A DNA stretch of 12,216 bases from CALVGQ01 sp031551965 (GTDB lineage Bacteria; Bacillota_I; Bacilli_A; Erysipelotrichales; Erysipelotrichaceae), in NCBI GenBank assembly GCA_031551965.1, contig JAVBMW010000018.1, positions 1 to 12,216 on the forward strand, read 5' to 3'. The notes beneath the pieces were generated by a model. The model made no database searches. It had not been told where the DNA came from and saw only the letters and a program-made list of their open reading frames with translations. The position numbers and the translations under genes were made by a program. The first letter of the stretch is position 1. Each line of letters starts with the position of its first letter. Positions 6,826-12,216 of the stretch are shown here, one piece after another.

Positions 6826-8709
6826 ATGAGAAATAATAATAAATGGATAAATTTTGTGCCATACTTATTTGTACTGGTAGCAATTTCGTTTATCTTATAT
6901 TTGGAACCCGGAAGTGCAGTTACAAAATTGAATTATACAGAGTTTCAAACAGTATTAGCTGAGAAAACTCTAACTAAGTCAACGACTACGGTCGGAAGCA
7001 ATGTTGTTTATGTCAAAGGTGCATACAACGACAAAGCAGGTAATGAAGTTAACTTTACAGCTAGTTTACCACGTACAGATGCTGAAGTTGATGGATTAAT
7101 GGAAAAATTAAAAGGCACTAAAAACGCAACTGTGAAAGATGAAACTGAATCCAACTTATTCATGGAAATGGTAATGAGTATCGTACCATATATCTTGATT
7201 ATTGGTGGGGCAATGTTTATTCTTACTAAGATGAACAGTGGTGGTGCAAACCAAAAAGCCTTTGAATTTTCTAAATCGAAAGCCAGACTTGAAGGAAACA
7301 TTAAAGTTCGTTTCAGTGATGTAGCTGGTTGTGATGAAGAAAAAGAGGAAATGGAAGAAATTATAGATTACTTACGTTCTCCTAAGAAATTTGCGAAAAT
7401 GGGAGCACGTATCCCTAAGGGTATCCTCATGGTAGGATCACCAGGAACAGGGAAAACGTTGCTTGCGAAAGCTGTTGCGGGAGAATCAGATGTACCGTTC
7501 TATTCAGTATCAGGATCTGACTTCGTGGAAATGTTTGTCGGAGCTGGTGCAGGACGTGTACGTGATATGTTTAAAGAAGGTAAAAGAACAGCTCCATGTA
7601 TCATCTTTATTGATGAAATCGATGCTGTAGGGCGTCAAAGAGGTGCAGGTCTTGGTGGAGGACACGACGAACGTGAACAAACGCTGAACCAATTGCTTGT
7701 TGAAATGGATGGAATCAATGATAACTCAGGGATCGTAATCATTGCAGCGACTAATAGACCAGATGTTCTTGACCCAGCATTACTTCGACCTGGACGTTTT
7801 GATAGACAAATTACAGTTTCTTTACCTGATCGTAAAGGACGTAAAGCTATTCTTGAAGTACATGCTAGAAATAAAATATTAGCTCCTAATATTGATTTGG
7901 ATGCTCTTGCAAAAAGAACACCAGGATTCAGTGGGGCAGAACTTGAAAACGTATTGAATGAAGCTGCAATTTTAGCAGTTAGACAAAATAAAGAAATCGT
8001 TGAAATGAATGATTTGGATGAAGCGATCGACCGTGTAATGATGGGTCCTGCTAAAAAATCAAGAAAATATGATGATTACTCAAAACGTCTAGTGGCTTAT
8101 CATGAAGCTGGTCATGCGATCATCGGATTATTCCATAAGGAATCCTATATTGTACAAAAAATCACTATTATTCCTCGTGGAATGGCAGGAGGTTATAATC
8201 TATTCACTGAAAAAGAAGAAAAGATTATGACAACCAAAGGTGATATGATGTCACAAATCGTTGGATTATTGGGAGGACGTACAGCTGAAGAAATCTTCTT
8301 TGATGATATTTCAACAGGTGCCAGCAATGATATTGAACGTGCTACAAAATTAGCGCGTATGATGGTAACTTATTATGGTATGAGTGAACTTGGTCCAGTT
8401 CAATATGATCAAGGTTCAGATAATGTTTTCCTTGGACGTGATTACGCAAACAGTGCAAACGTTTCTGGAGAAGTTGCTTATGAAATTGACCAAGAAATCA
8501 GAAAAATCATTGATCAATGTCATGAAAAAGCTACAGAAGTTATCAATGCTCATAAAGAAGAACTCGAAAAAATCGTAGCAGTACTTCTTGAACAAGAAAC
8601 ATTAACTGCAGAAGAAATCGATGAACTAATTTTCCCAAAGGAAATCATTGATGCAGAAGTAATTGAAAAAACTGAAGAAGTAAAACCAACTGAATCAACT
8701 GAAATTTAA
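6826..8709 (+). CDS. ftsH: ATP-dependent zinc metalloprotease FtsH
   Basis: FtsH is a membrane-anchored AAA+ protease hexamer that extracts and degrades membrane and regulatory proteins. It has 627 aa with full architecture: membrane segment 10-26, extracytoplasmic domain to about 113, membrane segment 114-134, AAA domain from about 160, and peptidase domain to about 600. Visible motifs are Walker A GSPGTGKT (204-211), pore FVEMFVGAG (233-241), Walker B IIFIDEID (259-266), the second region of homology NRPDVLDPALLRPGRFDR (310-327), zinc site HEAGH (426-430), and the third ligand probably D502. Walker A has serine where most FtsH proteins have proline (GPPGTGKT), and GAGAGRVRD replaces the usual GVGASRVRD; both keep the essential residues. 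An AAGGAG site lies 9 nt before ATG 6826. The gene starts 21 nt after hpt, and a terminator overlaps its stop. Confidence 0.97.
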   Translation: MRNNNKWINFVPYLFVLVAISFILYLEPGSAVTKLNYTEFQTVLAEKTLTKSTTTVGSNVVYVKGAYNDKAGNEVNFTASLPRTDAEVDGLMEKLKGTKNATVKDETESNLFMEMVMSIVPYILIIGGAMFILTKMNSGGANQKAFEFSKSKARLEGNIKVRFSDVAGCDEEKEEMEEIIDYLRSPKKFAKMGARIPKGILMVGSPGTGKTLLAKAVAGESDVPFYSVSGSDFVEMFVGAGAGRVRDMFKEGKRTAPCIIFIDEIDAVGRQRGAGLGGGHDEREQTLNQLLVEMDGINDNSGIVIIAATNRPDVLDPALLRPGRFDRQITVSLPDRKGRKAILEVHARNKILAPNIDLDALAKRTPGFSGAELENVLNEAAILAVRQNKEIVEMNDLDEAIDRVMMGPAKKSRKYDDYSKRLVAYHEAGHAIIGLFHKESYIVQKITIIPRGMAGGYNLFTEKEEKIMTTKGDMMSQIVGLLGGRTAEEIFFDDISTGASNDIERATKLARMMVTYYGMSELGPVQYDQGSDNVFLGRDYANSANVSGEVAYEIDQEIRKIIDQCHEKATEVINAHKEELEKIVAVLLEQETLTAEEIDELIFPKEIIDAEVIEKTEEVKPTESTEI

Positions 8710-8732
8710 GCTCGTTAACGCGAGCTTTTATT
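8708..8732 (+). terminator. Intrinsic terminator after ftsH
   Basis: AAGCTCG (8708-8714) and CGAGCTT (8721-8727) form a perfect 7-bp stem followed by TTTTATTAT. It overlaps the ftsH stop codon and ends the tilS-hpt-ftsH block. Confidence 0.9.
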
Positions 8733-8853
8733 ATATTGCTACATTATCGCTACTTTTTTAATAATTAGTATGATATATTTAAAAAGTATAAATTTCTTTT
8801 AGATTTCATAATTGAATGTTAGAATGGGTACACTAAGGTTGGGTGATTAATTA

Positions 8854-9195
8854 ATGTATACACAAGATGATTTATATAGAGCATTAGACCAAGCTGTTTT
8901 TATTTATTACAAAAGTCATCCTAATGAGATGATTGAAATTTTAAGTGCAAGTATGCTTCGATTTGAAGATGGCCGTTTTGTTGAGGAAGAGACAAAATTA
9001 GATTGGGAAGAAGTAGTTGCGAAAAATAATAAAGAAAAATATAACTTAGAAGAAGGTATTAACTTAATGCTTCAATTCATTCAAATATTTCAGTTTAGAA
9101 TGTCTTCTAAAGAAATACAAGCTTTAATTGATTTCATTAATAGTCCAACCGGCTTAGAAAAAATTGAAAATTTATTAAATAAAACAGAAGCTTGA
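8854..9195 (+). CDS. Small acidic helical protein, unrecognised
   Basis: This 113-aa protein is not recognised. It is rich in Glu, Asp, Leu and Ile and looks largely helical and soluble, with no signal peptide or membrane segment. It opens MYTQDDLYRALDQAVF and has a central acidic stretch (EDGRFVEEETKLDWEEV). The start at 8854 is supported by GGGTGAT (8841-8847), which matches the GGTGAT part of the anti-Shine-Dalgarno complement with 6 nt spacing. It has a 144-nt upstream region after the ftsH terminator, and its stop lies inside the loop of a strong bidirectional terminator. Clean flanking signals and normal codon use argue for a real gene. Confidence 0.75.
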   Translation: MYTQDDLYRALDQAVFIYYKSHPNEMIEILSASMLRFEDGRFVEEETKLDWEEVVAKNNKEKYNLEEGINLMLQFIQIFQFRMSSKEIQALIDFINSPTGLEKIENLLNKTEA

Positions 9196-9207
9196 TGGCT
9201 TCTGTTT
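9182..9207. terminator. Bidirectional terminator shared by convergent genes
   Basis: AAACAGAAGC (9182-9191) and GCTTCTGTTT (9198-9207) pair over 10 bp. On the plus strand the stem runs into TTTACT; on the minus strand it is followed by TTTTATTT. The stop codon of the 113-aa gene lies in and beside the loop, and the stop of the HAD gene overlaps the right arm. Confidence 0.88.
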
Positions 9208-9862
9208 ACTCAATAGTAAATTCAGTAAAATCGTGAATGATTTGAATAACACATGGTGAGTGTAAAAACTCATCTTTTCTTTTAGGATCACTGATAATTA
9301 TGATACTTTTAATTCCACTTTCAACAGCACTGGCATAACCACTGTATGAATCTTCAAAGGCTAAAGTATTTTCAGGTGCAACATTTAGTGATTCACAGGC
9401 TTTTTTATACATAGGAGTTTTTGATTGATAAGTTCCAACATCATATATGACTTGATCAAGTTCAAACCAATTTCCTAAACCGAAGTGTTTAAAAAAGAAT
9501 TCAATATTTTCAATAATTGATGCACTCGCAATAGTGAAAGGGATGTTTTGTAGCTTTAATTGTTCAAATAATTTAATTGCACCATCTACAAGTTTTGCAC
9601 AGGAATCATTTTTTACTAGTTCTCTATAAATTTCTTCTTTTCTTTTAGACCAAACTAGCCTTTCTTCATATTGTAATGTTCCTTTAGCCAATAGATCAAT
9701 TGTTTTATCATTAGGAAGTCCAATACAAATTGATTCAATTTCTTCATCTGTATAATTGAAGTTGGTCATTTCCTTGGAAATATTCTTCCAAGCTTTTATA
9801 TGGTATTGACTATCTTGAAATAATGTTCCATTGAAGTCAAAGATCACTGCTTGAGGTTTCAT
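9206..9862 (-). CDS. HAD-superfamily hydrolase, beta-phosphoglucomutase-like subfamily
   Basis: This 218-aa soluble protein has all four HAD motifs: motif I VIFDFNGTLF (D9 nucleophile), motif II TIASAS (110-115, S113), motif III lysine in QSKTP (K148), and motif IV FEDSYSG (169-175, E170 and D171). A helical cap domain lies between residues 15 and 90. This fits subfamily IA phosphatases and mutases acting on sugar or other small phosphates; the substrate cannot be told. The second acidic residue of motif I is Asn (DFN instead of DxD), which may alter general acid/base catalysis. The start ATG follows AAGGAG with 8 nt spacing. A TATACT -10 candidate lies at the complement of 9883-9888, beside the decayed feoB repeat. 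The gene was probably the original downstream neighbour of feoB. Confidence 0.85.
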   Translation of the reverse strand: MKPQAVIFDFNGTLFQDSQYHIKAWKNISKEMTNFNYTDEEIESICIGLPNDKTIDLLAKGTLQYEERLVWSKRKEEIYRELVKNDSCAKLVDGAIKLFEQLKLQNIPFTIASASIIENIEFFFKHFGLGNWFELDQVIYDVGTYQSKTPMYKKACESLNVAPENTLAFEDSYSGYASAVESGIKSIIIISDPKRKDEFLHSPCVIQIIHDFTEFTIE

Positions 9863-9891
9863 AGCTAAATCTCCTTGGAACTAGTATATCA

Positions 9892-9982
9892 TATCAAAAA
9901 ATAAGATTATAGATCAGTGTAGTAAGAACACATAAAATAACCCTAAAAACATGTAGGAAGCAAAAAAACAAGAGTCCATTTT
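9892..9982 (-). repeat. Decayed copy of the feoB 3' end (left flank of cassette)
   Basis: Positions 9892-9932 are identical to 12070-12110, and 48 of the first 49 bases match. The similarity fades through small indels up to the TCCATTTT at about 9975-9982. Read on the minus strand it parallels the FeoB C-terminus (WTLV...LLPTCF) but has a 3-nt loss, a 1-nt gain and a TAG. It is noncoding and has no FeoB reading frame before it. The match stops 2 nt after the feoB stop codon. Confidence 0.88.
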
Positions 9983-9997
9983 TTGAAAATATAATCT

Positions 9998-10027
9998 AAA
10001 AAAATGATTTCTAAGATAAAATTAGGA
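9998..10027 (-). terminator. Weak candidate terminator after the ToxN-HipA gene
   Basis: On the minus strand CTAA (complement of 10022-10025) and TTAG (complement of 10011-10014), extended by two A-T pairs past one mismatch, form a weak stem followed within a few bases by seven T residues. It lies directly after the stop codon at 10029. The stem has few G-C pairs. Confidence 0.35.
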
Positions 10028-10028
10028 A

Positions 10029-11768
10029 TTACTTATTATTATAAAAAGCATGTAATTTTTTAATTCTTAAAGTTAGTCCATTAATTAAAGTTTCGATTCT
10101 TTCATCAGTGATATTCGCACTGTACTTATATTCGTTCAATAATTTACGCCATTCTTCTATGACGATATTCAAACTATCAAAATTAATTGGAACAATAGTA
10201 TTTTCTAAGGCTATAACTAAAATAGATTCATAATTTACATTTTTATTATTTATAAAAGTAGCATAAGCAGTTTCAAAATTCATTTCAAAAGTATCTTTTT
10301 GAGCAAACATAGAATTACCGCTGTCAAATATTGGTGCTATATCTAGCCATGCTAAGCTATTAGCATCTCGAATTACGCCAAAATTTCCTAAATGTCTATC
10401 CTCGTTAACTATAAGATAATCTAATATAAACATTTCTGCTAATTTTTCTTTTGTATTTTCAATACCGTAGCTTTCCAAAGTGTTAATGTATTTCTGATAA
10501 AGAAATGTAGGTCCTTCTTTGTTGTTTTTTAGATAGGGTTGTAGAATAGAATAAGCTGACAGTAATTCTGTATTTTCGTTAATAAAGCACTCACACTTCG
10601 AACAAACTTCATTGTTAATGAGTTCTATTGTATATTTTGTATGAGAAAAATTTTGTGAATCACAGATTAAAGTGGCTAAAACTTCATTAAAAGGTTCAAA
10701 TTGTTTTTTGTTAAGTGATGCTTTAATAAGATATCTTTTATTACCTTCAACGATCCAGGCTTTTTTTAATATACCATCAGAAGTATTGTTGGGTGAGTAA
10801 AAATCAATATCTTCTTGATTTAAGAATTTATCTTCGAAAGAAGCTTCAATATAGTCACGTGATGTAAAGTTATTCGTAAAGAAATTAACATCATTCCAAT
10901 TCATTAATGCATCTAGAGGATTTAACCAATATTGGTCTGTCAGAGATAAACCAAAAGCTCGGTTGAGTAATAGTGATTTATCGGTAATTCCTAAATTGTC
11001 TAAAAAGCTGTCTAAGCCTTCCCTCCATGAGGGAATACCTCTTCCTTTGAACCAAGTTGTAAGTGCCCTAGCGGTAATTCTGTTATCTTCTTTGCTACCT
11101 AAAGGTGCATGTTCTGGTTGAAGAATTTCTAAAATTTCTTTTATATTCAACGTTTGATTATCTAATGTAAATGATAGAACTTTAATATCCTTATGCATTA
11201 AATAGTAGTTGGATAATCCGCTGGTATTCGGATTTGTAATAAAAAAGTGACTATCGGGGAAACGATTAATATGGCGCCCGTATTTCTCGCTTTCCCAAAC
11301 CAGTGAAGTTTTTTCTAATTTTTTAAAATCAACTGTTGCATCCAAATAAGGTTGATGATGACCGTTTGCTTTTTGTTTATATAAAAGTTTTATAGACTTT
11401 TTAATTCTAGAATCCATTCGTTTAATGCAATCAAGTTTTAAATTGAAGTCTTGGATTTCTCGAGTTTGCAAGCTTTTATAGTTTAATGGAATTACATCAT
11501 TGTAAGGGACAGGAAACATATTTGAGAGCAAGCATTTTCCAATAAGCCTATTTTGCTTACTGTCGATTAATCTGAAAATGGTGCGTGTATTAGTTTTGAA
11601 ACTTCCATCATTATTATAATCTGAATTGTCAGTATTCGTTATGGGGATAAAATAAATGAAACCGTTCAACCTCTCCAAAATTCCAACTAAGTTTGTAGAG
11701 CGAAGCAGTCTACTATCATCTTTTTGAATGTGCTCTAAGTATTCTTTGTTTACTCTAAATAATTTCAT
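10029..11768 (-). CDS. ToxN/AbiQ-like domain fused to HipA-like kinase
   Basis: The start is ATG at 11766-11768, 5 nt after GGAGG (complement of 11774-11778); a GTG at 11780 overlaps that site and is unlikely. The 579-aa protein has two parts. Residues 1-155 follow the ToxN/AbiQ type III toxin pattern: MKLFRVNKEYLEHI, then LVGILERLNGFIYFIPIT (27-44), FRLIDSKQNRLIGKCLLSNMFPVP (65-88, in part), and a helical tail ending FKKLEK (148-153). Residues 187-579 form a complete HipA-like Ser/Thr kinase of the type encoded near DUF3791/DUF3990 in Bacillota: NYYLMHKD opening, GLSLTDQYW (273-281), flexible loop SPNNTSDGILKKAW (325-338), ATP lysine K349, catalytic NEDRHLGNFG (455-464, D457, N462), metal DIAPIFDSG (476-484, D482). 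Lysines equivalent to ToxN K33 and K55 appear absent. No HipB gene adjoins it; a repeat RNA precedes it instead. Target unknown; an abortive-infection or toxin role is inferred. Confidence 0.85.
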   Translation of the reverse strand: MKLFRVNKEYLEHIQKDDSRLLRSTNLVGILERLNGFIYFIPITNTDNSDYNNDGSFKTNTRTIFRLIDSKQNRLIGKCLLSNMFPVPYNDVIPLNYKSLQTREIQDFNLKLDCIKRMDSRIKKSIKLLYKQKANGHHQPYLDATVDFKKLEKTSLVWESEKYGRHINRFPDSHFFITNPNTSGLSNYYLMHKDIKVLSFTLDNQTLNIKEILEILQPEHAPLGSKEDNRITARALTTWFKGRGIPSWREGLDSFLDNLGITDKSLLLNRAFGLSLTDQYWLNPLDALMNWNDVNFFTNNFTSRDYIEASFEDKFLNQEDIDFYSPNNTSDGILKKAWIVEGNKRYLIKASLNKKQFEPFNEVLATLICDSQNFSHTKYTIELINNEVCSKCECFINENTELLSAYSILQPYLKNNKEGPTFLYQKYINTLESYGIENTKEKLAEMFILDYLIVNEDRHLGNFGVIRDANSLAWLDIAPIFDSGNSMFAQKDTFEMNFETAYATFINNKNVNYESILVIALENTIVPINFDSLNIVIEEWRKLLNEYKYSANITDERIETLINGLTLRIKKLHAFYNNK

Positions 11769-11783
11769 AATGACCTCCACAAA

Positions 11784-11819
11784 TAAAAAACAGAGTTAAC
11801 CTATACTAGATCGTCTCTG
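11784..11819 (-). terminator. Terminator between repeat RNA and toxin gene
   Basis: On the minus strand CAGAG (complement of 11815-11819) and CTCTG (complement of 11791-11795) enclose an inner 5-bp stem ATCTA/TAGGT with a GTA loop. Six T residues follow. It lies between the repeats and the GGAGG of the toxin gene, so most transcripts should stop before the gene and only read-through would express it. That is the type III arrangement. Confidence 0.8.
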
Positions 11820-11837
11820 CTTTTATAAACTAATATT

Positions 11838-11866
11838 TTCCAACTTAGGCTATGGATTCCGATTTA
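11838..11866 (-). repeat. Antitoxin-type tandem repeat, unit 2
   Basis: This is the second unit in transcript order (29 nt): minus-strand TAAATCGGA-AT-CCATAGCCT-A-AGTTGGAA. It differs from unit 1 by a few substitutions and one indel. TCCA and TGGA can form a 4-bp stem. The following bases (TTTATAAAA) weakly resemble the unit junction, hinting at a degenerate third start. Confidence 0.85.
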
Positions 11867-11874
11867 GTAAAGCA

Positions 11875-11904
11875 TTCCAACTCAGGCTATGGTTCTCCGA
11901 TTTA
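11875..11904 (-). repeat. Antitoxin-type tandem repeat, unit 1
   Basis: This is the first unit in transcript order (30 nt): minus-strand TAAATCGGA-GAA-CCATAGCCT-G-AGTTGGAA. Its TAAATCGG start is 38 nt before that of unit 2 and its TTGGAA end 37 nt before. The 8-nt gap to unit 2 is too short for a CRISPR spacer. Confidence 0.85.
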
Positions 11905-11935
11905 ATGTTTCAGATAATTAGCTATCTGTATCTAA

Positions 11936-11964
11936 TTTATAGCATAATAGAGCGATGAAGTCAA
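11936..11964 (-). promoter_or_regulatory. Strong promoter of the repeat RNA and toxin gene
   Basis: On the minus strand TTGACT (complement of 11959-11964), a 17-nt spacer and TATAAA (complement of 11936-11941) are near consensus, and a TGC before the -10 makes it extended. The predicted start is about 11929. It is the best promoter in the window, as expected for an abundant RNA antitoxin. Confidence 0.85.
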
Positions 11965-11969
11965 CTTCA
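11956..11969. promoter_or_regulatory. Palindrome over the -35 box, candidate operator
   Basis: TGAAGT-CA-ACTTCA is a perfect 6+6 bp palindrome with a 2-bp centre that contains the TTGACT -35. A dimeric repressor bound here would block the promoter. No candidate regulator gene lies in the cassette. Confidence 0.4.
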
Positions 11970-12002
11970 AACTCATCTCTATATATAATTATTATATGCA
12001 CA

Positions 12003-12034
12003 TTTTAAAATTCTAAGCATTAAATGAACTTAGA
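12003..12034 (-). terminator. Candidate terminator downstream of feoB
   Basis: On the minus strand TCTAAG (complement of 12029-12034) and CTTAGA (complement of 12012-12017) pair, with CAT/ATG able to extend inside. The stem is followed by ATTTTAAAA, a short T run. It lies about 40 nt after the feoB stop and would separate feoB transcription from the toxin locus. The weak T run keeps confidence moderate. The AT-rich stretch 11970-12002 shows nothing else. Confidence 0.4.
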
Positions 12035-12069
12035 GTTTCTGTATATTATTGAACTATCTAAGCAGTTAG

Positions 12070-12162
12070 TATCAAAAAATAAGATTATAGATCAGTGTAG
12101 TAAGAACACACAAAATAACTCCAAAACAAGTTGGAAGCAAAAAGGATACAAGTGTCCATTTT
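12070..12162 (-). repeat. Intact feoB 3'-end copy (right flank of cassette)
   Basis: This is the partner of 9892-9982. It spans about the last 30 codons of feoB, the stop, and 2 further bases. The longest identical run is 41 bp (12070-12110), followed by one mismatch and seven more matches. The reading frame is intact here, so this is the functional end. Confidence 0.88.
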
Positions 12163-12216
12163 ATGCTTTGAGTTTCTTTTTTTATGGTCATTAATGTTGT
12201 GCTGCAAGGCCAATGC
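12072..12216 (-). CDS. feoB: Ferrous iron transport protein B, C-terminal end (partial)
   Basis: The reading frame enters from the right edge and ends at TGA (complement of 12072-12074), giving 47 residues. The start of this piece, HWPCSTTLMTIKKETQSIKWT, matches the FeoB C-terminal pattern: the Pro-Cys motif before a helix, the basic TIKKE turn, then IKWT leading into the last membrane helix (LVSFLLPTCFGVILCVLTTLIYNLIF, in two hydrophobic halves). FeoB is the GTP-dependent Fe(II) importer of the cytoplasmic membrane. The G domain and most of the protein lie outside the window. The 3' end of this gene is the insertion point of the toxin cassette and is partly duplicated at 9892-9982. Confidence 0.85.
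   Translation of the reverse strand, partial: HWPCSTTLMTIKKETQSIKWTLVSFLLPTCFGVILCVLTTLIYNLIF

Larger units (their letters stand above)
11784..11929 (-). ncRNA. ToxI-like repeat RNA, candidate RNA antitoxin
   Basis: The predicted transcript of about 145 nt runs from about 11929 to the terminator at 11784. It opens with a perfect hairpin, CAGATA-GCTAAT-TATCTG (11911-11928). Two imperfect repeats at a 37-38 nt period follow, then the terminator. It contains no convincing ORF. In ToxIN loci an RNA of tandem repeats (36 nt in Pectobacterium ToxI) is cut by the toxin into units that bind and inhibit it; here the repeat length, position and downstream ToxN-like domain all fit. Repeat units share TAAATCGGA, CCATAGCCT and AGTTGGAA blocks, and CCA/TGG can pair within each unit. 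Pseudoknot folding is not verified by eye. Only two units are present, which is few. Confidence 0.72.
9892..12162 (-). mobile_element. Cassette of about 2.2 kb inserted at the feoB 3' end
   Basis: Equivalent points of the two feoB-end repeats are 2178 bp apart. They enclose one RNA-toxin locus and nothing else: no integrase, transposase or terminal inverted repeats. Insertion into a gene 3' end with duplication of that end is typical of site-specific integration or homology-mediated capture. feoB stays intact at the right repeat while the displaced end decays at the left. The mechanism is inferred. Confidence 0.65.

Noticed and set aside
6826..8709. FtsH as a defective AAA protein because of the S in GSPGTGKT
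   Set aside because: The Walker A Gly-Lys-Thr, Walker B, arginine finger region and HEAGH are all intact. The Pro to Ser change is likely lineage variation.
9898..10028. Functional second feoB end or small membrane protein
   Set aside because: The frame is broken by indels and a TAG, and no start or upstream FeoB sequence is present.
11838..11904. CRISPR array
   Set aside because: There are only two units, the gap between them is 8 nt, and no cas genes are present. The terminator and the ToxN-like gene downstream fit an RNA antitoxin far better.
10029..11904. Classic HipBA pair
   Set aside because: No HipB-like helix-turn-helix ORF lies upstream or downstream, and the N-terminal 155 residues do not resemble the HipA N-subdomain. 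The upstream repeats are direct, not the inverted operators of hipBA.

Overview
The window is AT-rich Bacillota DNA. It carries a sporulation gene (spoIIE), strong GGAGG-type ribosome binding sites, and UGA used as a normal stop codon. The order spoIIE - tilS - hpt - ftsH is the conserved block near the Bacillus subtilis origin. Together with a compact genome style and a shortened SpoIIE, this suggests a low-GC, spore-forming Bacillota, perhaps Erysipelotrichia. That placement is inference.

Positions 1-8732 are core chromosome, mostly on the + strand. A partial minus-strand gene start lies at the left edge (1-65). It is followed by mreB/mbl (cell shape) and tagO/wecA (first lipid-linked step of wall polymer synthesis), which end at a strong terminator. 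Next come an orphan PemK/MazF-fold protein and spoIIE, preceded by a candidate Spo0A-type promoter. Then follow tilS (tRNA-Ile lysidine), hpt (purine salvage) and ftsH (membrane protease), closed by a terminator at 8708-8732. A small unrecognised acidic protein (8854-9195) and a convergent HAD hydrolase (9206-9862, minus) share one bidirectional terminator.

Positions 9892-12162 are the accessory part and the most interesting region. The right edge holds the last 47 codons of feoB (minus strand). About 90 bp of the feoB 3' end is repeated at 9892-9982 as a decayed copy. Between the two copies lies a cassette of about 2.2 kb. It contains, in transcription order on the minus strand: a near-consensus promoter, a 5' hairpin, two imperfect 29-30 nt repeats with a 37-38 nt period, an intrinsic terminator, a GGAGG site, and a 579-aa gene. 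This promoter - repeat RNA - terminator - toxin layout is that of type III (ToxIN) toxin-antitoxin systems. The first ~155 residues of the protein resemble ToxN/AbiQ. Unlike ToxN, the protein continues into a complete HipA-like kinase domain (about residues 187-579) of the type found in Bacillota beside DUF3791/DUF3990 proteins. I read this as a ToxN-HipA fusion with its own RNA antitoxin, inserted at the feoB 3' end. I know of no described system of this form.
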